In this document: one piece after another, positions 25,513 to 36,378 of the stretch
Layout of the letters: every line of letters starts with the position of its first letter
Numbering within the stretch: position 1 is the stretch's first letter
NCBI GenBank assembly: GCA_026713185.1
Contig: JAPOOX010000165.1
Span: 1 to 64,000 of the forward strand
Origin: Gammaproteobacteria bacterium
GTDB taxonomy: Bacteria > Pseudomonadota > Gammaproteobacteria > Pseudomonadales > Azotimanducaceae
Direction: 5' to 3'
Length of the DNA stretch: 64,000 bases
Made by a program: the position numbers and the translations under genes
Notes under the pieces: generated by a model
What the model was told of the DNA's origin: nothing
The model's input: only the letters and a program-made list of their open reading frames with translations
The model's database searches: none

Positions 25513-26790
25513 TTACTGACTGCCCTGGCCTTGAGCCTGTTTGTTCGGGTCGGCCTTGCCTTCAACGACAGAACGGCCCAATGCGGGAAAGATCGGGATC
25601 TCAACATCCGTCAGCGGCTGCATATACTGTTTACGTTTCATTGCCGCCTCTATATAAGGCGCAAGTTCCTCTTCCTTTGCAGCTTCCCGGGCTGCTTCTC
25701 TCTCCTTGAATTCCGGCATGACTTCCGAAGCGAACAGTTCGAGAGATTCGCAGATATGTTCGTGTTTGTTCATCCCGGCCTGCTGGATAAAGGTCACCTG
25801 GTCCACACCGACTTTCTCAAACTTCTTGAGATGAGTTTTCATGTCCTGCGGAGTGCCTATACCTCCTTTTTCAGCCGTCAGTGCCAGTGTTATATCGATG
25901 GGATTATCCACAAGATGTTTTTGCCGCATTGACTTGAACTGCTCGAACAGGTTGGTCCTCCCGGGTTTGTGCTCGCCGAACCCATACAGGGAACCCAGTG
26001 CAAAACCAAAGAATTCAAACCCTTCCAGACCCCGCGCTATTGCGACTTCCCGGTCATGATGCACTGAGAAGCTGGTGACCATACAGATATTGGCGTTAAC
26101 AGCATGTCCTATGGGGACACATTCATCGCTCTTGATAATGTTGTAATACTCATCTACCCAATGTCTGGCCTCTTCAGGATCGACAAAGGCGAAAGTCAAC
26201 GCACCGATACCAAGCTGCGCCGCCAGTTTGATGGTTTCACGGCTGGAACAGGCAACCCAGATAGGAGGATGCGGTTTCTGCACAGGCTTGGGTACGATAT
26301 TTCTGCAAGGCATCTCAAAGTACTTTCCTTTGAATCCTGGATAAGGGTCCATCGTCAGCATATTGGCGATCTGTTCCGTTGCCTCAAGATACTGCTCACG
26401 CTTGGAGCTGACCGGAATACCAAAGCCACCCAGTTCCAGGATAGCTGATGACTCGCCCGTCCCGAAATCAACCCGTCCATTCGAAACCAGATCAAGTGTT
26501 GCAATACACTCGGCCGTTCTCGCCGGATGATTGTAGTTGGTAATTACCTGTCGTATGCCGTGACCCAACCGGATATTTTTGGTCCGTTGGGATGCCGCCG
26601 CCAGGAAAATCTCGGGTGATGAAGAATGGGAATACTCTTCCAGAAAGTGATGTTCCACTTCCCACGCGTAGTCAATACCAATCCGGTCCGCCAGTTCTAC
26701 CTGCTCCAGAGCATCCTGAAACAGTTTCAATTCAATATTGTCTGACCAGGGTCGCGGCAACTGGTGTTCATAAAAAATTCCAAATTTCAT
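25513..26790 (-). CDS. LLM-class (luciferase-like) flavin-dependent oxidoreductase
   Basis: 425 residues of the bacterial-luciferase-like TIM-barrel family: MKFGIFYEHQLPRPW start, EVEHHFLEEYSHSSSPEIF, then TKNIRLGHGIRQVITNYNHP and VDFGTGESS, which bind flavin. The C-terminal 60 residues are charged and helical and exceed the core domain. It probably uses reduced FMN supplied by a separate reductase; a Fre-like reductase is encoded at 30057-30773. The substrate cannot be inferred. No close operon partner. Confidence 0.85.
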   Translation of the reverse strand: MKFGIFYEHQLPRPWSDNIELKLFQDALEQVELADRIGIDYAWEVEHHFLEEYSHSSSPEIFLAAASQRTKNIRLGHGIRQVITNYNHPARTAECIATLDLVSNGRVDFGTGESSAILELGGFGIPVSSKREQYLEATEQIANMLTMDPYPGFKGKYFEMPCRNIVPKPVQKPHPPIWVACSSRETIKLAAQLGIGALTFAFVDPEEARHWVDEYYNIIKSDECVPIGHAVNANICMVTSFSVHHDREVAIARGLEGFEFFGFALGSLYGFGEHKPGRTNLFEQFKSMRQKHLVDNPIDITLALTAEKGGIGTPQDMKTHLKKFEKVGVDQVTFIQQAGMNKHEHICESLELFASEVMPEFKEREAAREAAKEEELAPYIEAAMKRKQYMQPLTDVEIPIFPALGRSVVEGKADPNKQAQGQGSQ

Positions 26791-26947
26791 AACTGTTTCC
26801 TGACTGTAATCCTGGCTGAAAACTCACTTCAATCCGAATCGCTGACATTACAAGGCCATTCGACAGAATGGAATGCAGGGAATCGTGAGTCTGATGCTCG
26901 AGTCGCGAGAACAATGCTAACGCATTTTGATCACCGGGTGGAAACTT

Positions 26948-26974
26948 CCAATGCCCCAAAGCCATCTGCGAACA
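26948..26974. repeat. 27-base repeat, copy 2
   Basis: Second copy of the sequence at 21097-21123, one mismatch. It lies in the 270-base gap between the divergent luciferase-like gene and hemB. Nothing else of note in this gap. Confidence 0.7.
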
Positions 26975-27033
26975 ATCTTAATTGAGTAAACTGCCCCCGG
27001 AATAAATGACAAACTGACCATACGCTGGGATAA

Positions 27034-28050
<1,017 letters not shown>

Positions 28051-28129
28051 ACTATCCCCGAATGGTATTGTTAATTTACATGCAGAAGATTAGGATAACC
28101 GTTTTTAGCACTGATACGGAGAAATAACG

Positions 28130-28453
28130 ATGACGGACATCACAAACGTCTCGGATGATACATTTGAAAACGAGGTTCTAAACTCTGATTTACCGGTGCT
28201 GGTTGATTACTGGGCAGAATGGTGCGGCCCCTGCAAGGCTATGGCGCCGGTACTGGAAGAACTGGCAACCGAGTACGATGGCAAGATAAAAGTCTGCAAA
28301 CTTGATATTGATAACAATGAAGGTACACCACCGAAGTATGGCATTCGCGGCATCCCCACATTTATGCTGTTTAAAAATGGTGAAGTAGAGGCTACCAGTG
28401 TCGGAACTATATCCAAATCCCGGTTCACCGCTTTCCTGGACAGCTATCTATAA
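28130..28453 (+). CDS. trxA: Thioredoxin 1
   Basis: 107 residues with the WCGPCK active site (Cys32, Cys35) and the cis-proline Pro76 in IRGIPT. General cytoplasmic disulfide reductase. GGAG lies eight bases upstream of ATG 28130. The trxA-rho order is common in gammaproteobacteria. Confidence 0.97.
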   Translation: MTDITNVSDDTFENEVLNSDLPVLVDYWAEWCGPCKAMAPVLEELATEYDGKIKVCKLDIDNNEGTPPKYGIRGIPTFMLFKNGEVEATSVGTISKSRFTAFLDSYL

Positions 28454-28735
28454 GACCATCCATATCGCAACAGATTCTTGACAAGAAATCATTAAAAGGT
28501 TGACAAGTACCGTAAAAAACCGCATTTTGTACATATTCAATGATTTGTTGATGATTCGAAACACCTTCTGACGCTGAAAATACTGCAGCAAACAAACACA
28601 GGTTAAGGGGCAGGTTAAGGGGCAGGCGCCCCTCGAAATCATCCTTCCAACTTTACACTCTCTGAATTCTTGGTAATAGAGAATCCGCGCATTACGCGCA
28701 CTCTAAAAAATTTTCCTCAAACAGAAATCCGACTT
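28454..28735 (+). promoter_or_regulatory. rho leader region with tandem repeat and hairpin
   Basis: The 280 bases before rho are non-coding. TTGACA occurs at 28478-28483 and 28500-28505, but no good -10 hexamer sits at 17 bases from either. Two tandem 12-base copies (CAGGTTAAGGGG at 28599-28610 and 28611-28622) run into a hairpin AGGGGC-AGGC-GCCCCT at 28618-28633, without a following T-run. rho is known to control itself through its leader in enterobacteria; this structure could take part, but that is inference. Confidence 0.4.
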
Positions 28736-29998
28736 ATGAACTTGACTGACCTTAAAACCAAACCTATTCCTGACTTGCTCGAAATTGCTCAGGAGATGGG
28801 CATGGACAACCTGGCACGCTCCAGAAAGCAGGAGATCATCGCCAGCGTTTTACGAAAACACGCAAAGAGCGGCGAATCAATATATGGCGATGGCACACTG
28901 GAGATACTGCAGGATGGATTCGGCTTTTTAAGGTCGTCAGATTCATCTTACCTGGCAGGCCCTGATGACATTTACGTTTCACCAAGCCAGATTCGACGTT
29001 TTAATCTCAGAACCGGCGACACCGTCTCCGGTAAAATTCGACCCCCAAAGGATAATGGAGAACGCTACTTCGCATTAATCAGAGTTGATCAAATCAACTT
29101 TACCGATCCTGCAGAATCCAAAAACAAGATACTGTTTGAAAACCTGACACCGCTGTTCCCAGACATCCCTTTGGCACTCGAAGCCGGCAATGGCAGTACT
29201 GAAGATCTGACATCGCGCATTATTGATCTGACCGCGCCAGTGGGTAAAGGTCAGCGGGGGCTGATAGTTTCTCCACCCAAAGCAGGCAAGACACTCATAC
29301 TGCAGAACATCGCACAGTCCATCATGCGTAACAATCCGGAATGCCATCTCATTGTCCTTCTGATAGACGAACGCCCGGAGGAAGTGACCGAGATGCAACG
29401 TTCAGTACGAGGGGAAGTCGTCGCCAGTACATTTGATGAACCACCTTCACGACACGTACAGGTCAGTGAAATGGTCATCGAAAAGGCCATGCGCCTGGTC
29501 GAGTCAAAGACCGATGTCGTCATACTGCTGGATTCGATTACCCGACTTGCCCGTGCCTTCAACACCGTTATTCCTGCATCAGGAAAAGTACTGACCGGGG
29601 GTGTTGATGCACATGCGCTGGAAAAGCCAAAACGATTTTTTGGTCGCGCCAGAAACATTGAGGAAGGTGGTAGCCTGACAATCATCGCTACCTGTCTTAT
29701 CGACACCGGTTCAAGGATGGACGAGGTGATTTACGAAGAATTCAAGGGAACGGGAAACATGGAACTGCATCTGGAAAGAGAGATTGCAGAAAAGCGTGTT
29801 TATCCTGCCATCAATATCCGACGTTCAGGAACCCGGCGAGAAGACCTGCTGATGACCGACGGGCAACTCCAGAAGGTTTGGATCCTGAGAAAGATTCTGC
29901 ACGAAATGGATGACCTTATCGCTATCGAATTCCTGTTGGACAAGATGAGAAAAACAAAAACCAACGAAGAATTCTTTGATTCAATGAAAAGAAGCTGA
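28736..29998 (+). CDS. rho: Transcription termination factor Rho
   Basis: 420 residues from ATG 28736 ([16 protein letters not shown]); a longer in-frame start at 28670 has no family support. The N-terminal RNA-binding domain contains [26 protein letters not shown]-type sequence in two adjoining motifs, the Walker A is PPKAGKT and the C-terminal Q/R loop region [17 protein letters not shown] is intact. Hexameric RNA helicase that ends transcription. No strong Shine-Dalgarno is seen. Confidence 0.97.
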   Translation: MNLTDLKTKPIPDLLEIAQEMGMDNLARSRKQEIIASVLRKHAKSGESIYGDGTLEILQDGFGFLRSSDSSYLAGPDDIYVSPSQIRRFNLRTGDTVSGKIRPPKDNGERYFALIRVDQINFTDPAESKNKILFENLTPLFPDIPLALEAGNGSTEDLTSRIIDLTAPVGKGQRGLIVSPPKAGKTLILQNIAQSIMRNNPECHLIVLLIDERPEEVTEMQRSVRGEVVASTFDEPPSRHVQVSEMVIEKAMRLVESKTDVVILLDSITRLARAFNTVIPASGKVLTGGVDAHALEKPKRFFGRARNIEEGGSLTIIATCLIDTGSRMDEVIYEEFKGTGNMELHLEREIAEKRVYPAINIRRSGTRREDLLMTDGQLQKVWILRKILHEMDDLIAIEFLLDKMRKTKTNEEFFDSMKRS

Positions 29999-30056
29999 TC
30001 AACCTGGAAACAGAAAAATTTTTCTGAACCCGTAATCCAGATCGCAGTAGTCATTG

Positions 30057-30773
30057 ATGCGAATCAACTGCCCAATTTTATCAGTCGAACTCTACAAACC
30101 GGATATCCGGCGTCTGCTGCTGTCAGTTCCGGAGGATGAATTTACCGGTTTCAAGGCGGGGCAATATCTGGAAATGGTTCTCCCTCAAAAGAATTTTCCC
30201 TTTTCCATTGCCAATTCACCTCATATCACCGGTACCATCGAACTTCATGTCAAACCAACACCGGATTCTGAGGACTCCAATGTCATAGAACAGTTTCTGG
30301 ATACGGCGGACAACATTGAGGTGGAAATACCCCTGGGCGACTGTTTTATCGAATCGACACCGGACCAGACTCTTGTCCTGCTGGCAGCAAGTACGGGTAT
30401 TACCCAGATGAAGAGCATATTTGAGTACCTGGTTCATCTGGGTCATAAAATGCCGGTTTTTCTGTATTGGGGGGTACTTGCCGCCAAAGACCTTTATCTT
30501 GATGATCTGTGCAGGAGTTGGAAACAGTCTTTCCCTAATCTCCACTATATTCCAGTTGTCAGTGAACCGGAGACTTCTCCAGACTGGTCCGGTCGTACCG
30601 GACTTGTTGGCGAAGCCGTGCTGGAGGATTTTGACGATCTGACAGATCTGATCGTGTATATCAGCGGGGGCCCCGGCATGGTTTATGCGAACTTTAACGC
30701 CTTTGTCGACCGTGGCATGCCAGAACAGAACATGTTTTCAGATGTTTTTACCTATTCACCACGCCAGGAATAA
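30057..30773 (+). CDS. NAD(P)H-flavin reductase (Fre/LuxG family)
   Basis: 238 residues from ATG 30057. The flavin motif is PFSIANSP (family RxFS-like, here with proline before FS), and the nucleotide-binding half begins LLAASTGITQMKSI and ends YISGGPGMV. It resembles Fre and LuxG, which reduce free flavins with NAD(P)H. ubiD, which often lies between rho and fre, is absent. It could supply reduced flavin to the luciferase-like enzyme at 25513-26790, but there is no direct evidence. Confidence 0.8.
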   Translation: MRINCPILSVELYKPDIRRLLLSVPEDEFTGFKAGQYLEMVLPQKNFPFSIANSPHITGTIELHVKPTPDSEDSNVIEQFLDTADNIEVEIPLGDCFIESTPDQTLVLLAASTGITQMKSIFEYLVHLGHKMPVFLYWGVLAAKDLYLDDLCRSWKQSFPNLHYIPVVSEPETSPDWSGRTGLVGEAVLEDFDDLTDLIVYISGGPGMVYANFNAFVDRGMPEQNMFSDVFTYSPRQE

Positions 30774-30780
30774 GGACTGA

Positions 30781-31920
30781 TCAGGACGGACGCATCAGGG
30801 CACGTTTCAGGTGATCGGTACTGCCGGCATAATCACCATGATCCGCAAGCATGGTACCCATTAATTCGTGAGCACCTGAATCAGGTGCAAGATCAATGCT
30901 TTTCCGGCAGTACTCCATGGCTTTCTCGAAATCTTCTTTCGATCGATACATCCTTGCCAGCGTCAGGTACAAATCAGCATCAACATGTTTTCTTGCCCAG
31001 GATTCAGCCTGTCTGATTCGCCGGTCCAGTGTGACCGACCCCAGCACACCGTACGCAAGCACGAGCGCCGGCTGCCATTGACGCCTGATGCTCCTGTGCA
31101 ACAGCTCCTCGGCAACAGACTCATCCTGAATTGACTGCACACAGGCAATGACGACCTGAGCATCCTGTTTTATTTCCTCAGGCAGTTTCCTGAAGATTCG
31201 GACTCGTTCAGCATCAGTTATTTCCAATGCCGTCAACCGTGTCATCGCTACCTGTTTTTCAAAACCCGAGAGGTCGGCGCCAGTACGCCTGAGCGCAGGC
31301 ATCAGATCTGCCAGCTTCTTCCAATCCTGAAGTTCCAGCAGTGCTTTCCGTTTTAAATTCAAAACAAGGTCATTGTCTTTTACATCCTCCAGGGCGGACA
31401 GACATCGTTGCCAGTCACCCCGTTGCAAAGCCATCTCTGCCGTGCTGATGGAGGCCGCATCGGCAAGCGTGCGATCTGCTTCCACGGCCAGTCGGAGTAG
31501 AGACTCCCGTTGTTCACCATTCGCCTGTGCGTCTGCCGCGCGGGCCGCGGCCAGGTAATTTGCACCCGGGTTTTCATGGTTTTGAGCGCCGCTGATCAGA
31601 TACTTTTCGGCTCTTGAGTAGTCTCCGACAGCCAGTAAAGACATTCCCTTTGTAGTCAGATCATGCGACCGCCTGGATTTTCTTTCTTCGCGCCAGTGTT
31701 TGAAGCTGCTCGACCCTGTCAGGAACCATTTCGCCGCACGCACAAGTAAACTGACAGCAACGATAAATATGATTAACAGCAACGGTAAAATCCAAAGGCT
31801 CGTCTGAAGGCTGTACTCACCGTAAGCAATCAGGACATAACCCGGGTCCCTTGCAATCAAGGTTCCCATCCATCCTGCAAAAACGATGACCAGAAGCAGA
31901 AGTACCAGAGAACGTTTCAT
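30781..31920 (-). CDS. hemY: HemY, heme-biosynthesis-associated TPR membrane protein
   Basis: 379 residues with two N-terminal membrane segments (about residues 3-22 and 42-63) and helical TPR-like repeats to the end (EDFEKAMEYCRKSIDLAPDSGAHE is a clear TPR unit). Proteobacterial HemY always travels with hemCDX; it is not the Gram-positive oxidase of the same name, and its biochemical role is not settled. Its ATG shares a base with the hemX stop. Convergent with the flavin reductase gene. Confidence 0.92.
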   Translation of the reverse strand: MKRSLVLLLLVIVFAGWMGTLIARDPGYVLIAYGEYSLQTSLWILPLLLIIFIVAVSLLVRAAKWFLTGSSSFKHWREERKSRRSHDLTTKGMSLLAVGDYSRAEKYLISGAQNHENPGANYLAAARAADAQANGEQRESLLRLAVEADRTLADAASISTAEMALQRGDWQRCLSALEDVKDNDLVLNLKRKALLELQDWKKLADLMPALRRTGADLSGFEKQVAMTRLTALEITDAERVRIFRKLPEEIKQDAQVVIACVQSIQDESVAEELLHRSIRRQWQPALVLAYGVLGSVTLDRRIRQAESWARKHVDADLYLTLARMYRSKEDFEKAMEYCRKSIDLAPDSGAHELMGTMLADHGDYAGSTDHLKRALMRPS

Positions 31921-33107
31921 TATTCAGTCCGGTTGTCCCGGGTATTTTCACCCTGGATGTCAGTCTTGCCTGCAGCATCCTGTCTGTGGAAGTCAGACAG
32001 TAATTGACGCACTTCGCGCAGCGACCGCGAAACGTCCGGTAATATCCGCAACACTTCAACCGAACGTAATTCCTCCAGTGATTGACGCATGGCAATCGTT
32101 AACCCGTCGCTGTCTTTAAAATATCGATCCAGCCAGTCGACTGCCTCTGCAATATTACTTTGAAATACCTGTTGTTTTTCTCTCAGCAGCGCCAGTTGTG
32201 CCATCTGCAATTTGAGAATCAAATTCTGTCGCAAGTAGTATTCTTCCTCCGGTGGTAATATCGGCATGACCTCTGGAATATTCCGACGGAAGTCTACGAG
32301 TTTGAACAATGTCTGGCCAAATTGAGATGCCATTCCCGTCAGGCCACCATCTTCGACGCCGGTTTCATCTGTAGACGCAGCATCTGTCATCTCTGGTGAA
32401 TATTGTGGAACTGGTCGAACAAGATCATCAACCAGATTGATCTGGGCGCCGATGCGAAGATAAATTCCTTCGACATCAAGATCTCCCGCGGCCTGCAAAC
32501 CAGCGATATCAAGTGCTATGGCGGCACGTAACCCATGTGCAGTCAAATCTTCTGCGTTGGCAAGAATTCTATCCGAAGAATGCAGCAGGCTCACAGCCCC
32601 GGCAGGATCACGGTCCATGAGAATTCTCTGGTTCGCCATACGTAACAGATATTCCACTTCTGCCAGCAGCCAGTCACGACCAGTGGTTGTTCGACTGGCA
32701 TTGATTTGTTCCTGAGCACTGGCAAGGGCCGATTCAATATCCTGTATCCGACTGTTCTGTGCTTCCCGGATAACATCCAGCTGTTGTTCAACAGCAGCGG
32801 CCTGACTGATTCCCTGCTCTACCTGCAGGCGTAACTGATCAAGATTGCCAGAAAGTCTGAGGGTCTCGTCCGCGCCCGTTCTCTGCTGCTGAAACTGTGT
32901 ATAAACAGCGTATCCCCCCAGCCCTGTGGCAATCAGTGCGAGCAGGAGTGTAAACAGGCCGGAAGATCTCGATCTGGTGCGGGGTGGTGGTGGCGACGAA
33001 GGTGGTGGCGGAGGCGGCTTTTTCACTGTGTCGTCTTTCTCCGCCTCTAACCGGGCGAACACTTCATTCTGCTGGATGCCACTTTCTTTGACTTCTTTGT
33101 CTGCCAT
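31920..33107 (-). CDS. hemX: HemX, uroporphyrinogen-III C-methyltransferase-like protein
   Basis: 395 residues. A cytoplasmic N-terminus with proline runs, one membrane segment near residues 52-71 (LFTLLLALIATGLGGYAVY), then a coiled-coil stretch and a helical periplasmic part. Annotated in databases as a methyltransferase by position, but no SAM motif is visible here, so the name is by family only. Third gene of hemCDXY. Confidence 0.9.
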   Translation of the reverse strand: MADKEVKESGIQQNEVFARLEAEKDDTVKKPPPPPPSSPPPPRTRSRSSGLFTLLLALIATGLGGYAVYTQFQQQRTGADETLRLSGNLDQLRLQVEQGISQAAAVEQQLDVIREAQNSRIQDIESALASAQEQINASRTTTGRDWLLAEVEYLLRMANQRILMDRDPAGAVSLLHSSDRILANAEDLTAHGLRAAIALDIAGLQAAGDLDVEGIYLRIGAQINLVDDLVRPVPQYSPEMTDAASTDETGVEDGGLTGMASQFGQTLFKLVDFRRNIPEVMPILPPEEEYYLRQNLILKLQMAQLALLREKQQVFQSNIAEAVDWLDRYFKDSDGLTIAMRQSLEELRSVEVLRILPDVSRSLREVRQLLSDFHRQDAAGKTDIQGENTRDNRTE

Positions 33108-33134
33108 ATCAGCCTTTTTAGATGATATTCACAT

Positions 33135-33869
33135 TTACCCGCGGGAGATTATCCCGTTTATCGTTTCCATTACACCAGCATCGTTCAGGCTTGGTGTTAC
33201 AACAGTGTTCTGCAATCCTCTGCATGTTGCAAGTTTTCTGACTCTCTCCGATGGCGCCACAATTGTCACTTCAGCAAGCTCAACCGGGTCCAGGGACCGG
33301 CATAACGGTTCAATAGCCTCCCCTGAAGTAATGACGATGATATCTCCCTGTTTAATATCCTGTTTCAGGTCCGGCCAATGTTGTGTACCCCGGGCATAGA
33401 CTTCCAGATAATCAACATTAACACCTCCAGCTTCAAGTGACTGCCGCAGTATTTCCAAACCACCCTTTCCCCGGACAATCAGCACCCTTTCCACATCCTG
33501 CCAATTCCGGAACCTGATTAATCCATCACTGCCAGCCGTTTCCGGGTAGGCGGCATTGATATCAAAAGCACGCAGTTCTCTGGCTGTCTGAGCCCCCGCG
33601 GCGTACCACAACAATTGACTGGGCCACTGGGGCCAGCGCCGCAAGAGATGAGGCATCCCATGAGTGACAGCGGTCCGACTCACAAAAACGACAACGTCAT
33701 AGCGGTCCAGATTCATCACACAGCGACGTATTTTCTCATTTTCATCAAGGGGGTGAATGGTCAGAAAAGGTCTCTCCAGCACCCGGTACCCTGCCTGCCT
33801 CAGTTTATCAGTCAGAGGACCATTGTAACCCTCGGGTCTGGTAAGCAGTATACCAGGCTGGATATTCAT
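33135..33869 (-). CDS. hemD: Uroporphyrinogen-III synthase
   Basis: 244 residues of the weakly conserved HemD family: ILLTRPEGYN at the start, VVVFVSRTAVTHGM, LIVRGKGGLEIL, and VITSGEAIEPL in the second half. It closes hydroxymethylbilane with inversion of ring D. Its ATG overlaps the hemC stop by four bases. Only the RPEGYN start, the VRG motif and the S/T-SGE motif are strong; context makes the call secure. Confidence 0.93.
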   Translation of the reverse strand: MNIQPGILLTRPEGYNGPLTDKLRQAGYRVLERPFLTIHPLDENEKIRRCVMNLDRYDVVVFVSRTAVTHGMPHLLRRWPQWPSQLLWYAAGAQTARELRAFDINAAYPETAGSDGLIRFRNWQDVERVLIVRGKGGLEILRQSLEAGGVNVDYLEVYARGTQHWPDLKQDIKQGDIIVITSGEAIEPLCRSLDPVELAEVTIVAPSERVRKLATCRGLQNTVVTPSLNDAGVMETINGIISRG

Positions 33870-34792
33870 AACTGGCCGGCTTTCTTGATGATCTCCGCAG
33901 CACCGTCTGCAAGCAGGTTCCCGGCGATGATACGCGCCATCGCCATGGAATCTTTTCTCGGTCCAGTTCCGGATTGCCTTATAATGCGATTTCCTGTGTT
34001 GTCACTCACAAAGGTCTGCAACGAGATCTGATCACCATTTATTTCTGCAAAAGCCGCTATTGGCAGGTTACATGTCGCTTCCAGAGTAACGGTCACAGCC
34101 CGTTCACAGTTGACACACTGGACCGATTCAGAATGATTCAGCACATTAATTAAAGACATTGTTTTTGAATCGCCATCCCTGCATTCAATGCCCAGTGCAC
34201 CCTGTCCAGCCGCCGGCAGGCATTGCCTTACATCGATCAGTTCAGTAATCCGCTGCGCAAGGCCCAGACGGCGTAAACCTGCTGCCGCCAGGATGATCCC
34301 GTCATACTCGCCGGCATCCAGCTTCTGCAGTCGGGTATCGACATTACCTCTGAGATCACGGTAATCCAATGCCGGCAAGTGTTCTGCAAGCTGAAACCTG
34401 CGTCGCAGACTGGACGTGCCAATGATTGACCTGTCAGGCAAGTCCAGAAGCCCACATCCGTCGTTTGAAATCAGTGCGTCGCGGGGATCTTCCCGCTCAC
34501 AGATTGCGCCAATAATTAAACCCGCGGGCAATTCACCAGGAACATCTTTCATGGAATGCACAGCAATATCGGCTTTCCCGGTAAGCAATGCCTCTTCCAG
34601 CTCTTTCACAAAGAGACCCTTGCCTCCTATCTGACGAAGGGGAGAGTGCTTGTTTCTGTCGCCTTCCGTTGTAAAACCTGATATCTCTATCCGAAGACCG
34701 GGATGGGCAGACAGCAGAGCATTTCTGACGAAGCCAGCCTGCCACATTGCCAGTGTACTTCGACGGGTCGCAATTCGCAGAGTATCAGTCAT
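33866..34792 (-). CDS. hemC: Hydroxymethylbilane synthase (porphobilinogen deaminase)
   Basis: 308 residues. Signatures: RIATRRSTLAMWQ, HSMKDVPGELPAGL and RGNVDTRLQKL. The cysteine that carries the dipyrromethane cofactor is present in LEATCNLPIAAFAE (the usual GGC is ATC). It polymerises four porphobilinogens. First gene of hemCDXY and divergent from argH, the pseudomonad arrangement without algZR between them. The 186-base gap should hold both promoters; I found no convincing hexamers. Confidence 0.95.
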   Translation of the reverse strand: MTDTLRIATRRSTLAMWQAGFVRNALLSAHPGLRIEISGFTTEGDRNKHSPLRQIGGKGLFVKELEEALLTGKADIAVHSMKDVPGELPAGLIIGAICEREDPRDALISNDGCGLLDLPDRSIIGTSSLRRRFQLAEHLPALDYRDLRGNVDTRLQKLDAGEYDGIILAAAGLRRLGLAQRITELIDVRQCLPAAGQGALGIECRDGDSKTMSLINVLNHSESVQCVNCERAVTVTLEATCNLPIAAFAEINGDQISLQTFVSDNTGNRIIRQSGTGPRKDSMAMARIIAGNLLADGAAEIIKKAGQL

Positions 34793-34978
34793 TTACATCT
34801 TCGGGTGATCCCGACACAGTAGCTGTATTCAGATTCCGAGATTAGCACAATCCGTATCATCACATCCCCAGGATTCTCTACAGTCTTTCGATTTTCCCTG
34901 TTGTAATTATTCAGGTTTCACTATGTAATCACATGGTGGCTGATAGTTATCCCTGATTCACTTGCAGGCGGATGAATC

Positions 34979-36364
34979 ATGAAAGACAAGAACACAAAAC
35001 TCTGGGACGGCCGATTTAACGAAGCTACAGATGCTTTTGTAGAGGCGTTTACCGCGTCCGTAGATTTCGACAAACAACTGGCCAGGTACGATATTCAGGG
35101 ATCAATTGCGCACGCCACGATGTTACAGCACATTGGTGTTCTGACTGCAGATGAACTGGCGCAAATCACGACAGGTCTTTCACAGATACAGGATTCCATT
35201 GCCGCCGACAGGTTTACATGGTCAATCGCACTTGAGGATGTTCATATGAACATTGAAAAAGCGCTGACCGACATGATTGGAAATACCGGCAAAAAACTGC
35301 ATACCGGCCGCTCGAGAAACGATCAGGTTGCTACTGATATACGCCTTTATCTCAGGGATAGAATTGATGAAATATGCCTCCTGCTTCGCAGACTTGAGAC
35401 GGGTCTGCTGGATCTTGCGGAGCGTGAAGTCGATACGATTCTGCCTGGTATGACTCATTTACAGACGGCGCAACCCGTAACATTCGGTCATCATCTCCTG
35501 GCCTGGTTTGAAATGATCGAACGCGATCACGCCCGGATGGTTGACTGTCGCAGTCGGGTCAATTCAATGCCGCTGGGTGCAGCCGCCCTTGCCGGGACCA
35601 GTTATCCAATTGATCGTAAAATGACTGCTGATCTACTTGGCTTTGAGACGGTAGCCATGAATTCGCTGGATGCTGTCAGCGACCGTGACTTCGCCATCGA
35701 ATTCACAGCAGCGGCCAGCCTGATCATGATGCATCTGTCTCGCTGGGCAGAAGAAATCATACTCTGGTCCTCGGCACAATTTGATTACATTGAGTTGCCT
35801 GACCGCTTCTGTACCGGTTCATCCATCATGCCGCAAAAAAAGAATCCGGATGTTGCGGAACTGGTACGAGGGAAAACCGGGCGTGTTTTTGGCGCTCTCA
35901 CGGCGTTACTCACACTGATGAAGGGACAACCTCTGGCCTACAACAGAGACAATCAGGAAGACAAGGAACCATTATTCGACACCGTGCAGACGGTAACGAT
36001 GAGCCTTATCGCTTTTGCAGACATGATTCCCGAGATGACGCCAAAAAGAGACAATATGCGGGCAGCGGCAGTGAAGGGGCATTCAACAGCGACCGATCTG
36101 GCGGATTACCTGGTACAGAAAGGGCTGCCCTTCCGTGATGCACACGAAGTAGTCGGCAACCTCGTTTCCCGGGCCATCGAGCTGGGAATGGATCTGCCTG
36201 ACCTGTCCATCCAGGAATTGCAACAACAGTCCAGCCTGATCACAGATGATGTATTTGAAGTCCTGTCACTCGAAGGTTCCGTTAACGCCCGTAACCATCC
36301 CGGCGGTACAGCCCCGGAGCAGGTACAAAAGGCAATTGCCGAAGCCCGCAGGAAATTGGGGTAA
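34979..36364 (+). CDS. argH: Argininosuccinate lyase
   Basis: 461 residues. The family signature [12 protein letters not shown] holds the catalytic serine, and [12 protein letters not shown] and [14 protein letters not shown] are the other active-site segments. Last step of arginine synthesis, releasing fumarate. The 3' end shows a small tandem repeat of GGGGTAAATT around the stop. It is convergent with the Rieske oxygenase gene, 14 bases between stops. Confidence 0.96.
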   Translation: MKDKNTKLWDGRFNEATDAFVEAFTASVDFDKQLARYDIQGSIAHATMLQHIGVLTADELAQITTGLSQIQDSIAADRFTWSIALEDVHMNIEKALTDMIGNTGKKLHTGRSRNDQVATDIRLYLRDRIDEICLLLRRLETGLLDLAEREVDTILPGMTHLQTAQPVTFGHHLLAWFEMIERDHARMVDCRSRVNSMPLGAAALAGTSYPIDRKMTADLLGFETVAMNSLDAVSDRDFAIEFTAAASLIMMHLSRWAEEIILWSSAQFDYIELPDRFCTGSSIMPQKKNPDVAELVRGKTGRVFGALTALLTLMKGQPLAYNRDNQEDKEPLFDTVQTVTMSLIAFADMIPEMTPKRDNMRAAAVKGHSTATDLADYLVQKGLPFRDAHEVVGNLVSRAIELGMDLPDLSIQELQQQSSLITDDVFEVLSLEGSVNARNHPGGTAPEQVQKAIAEARRKLG

Positions 36365-36378
36365 ATTAGGGGGTAAAT

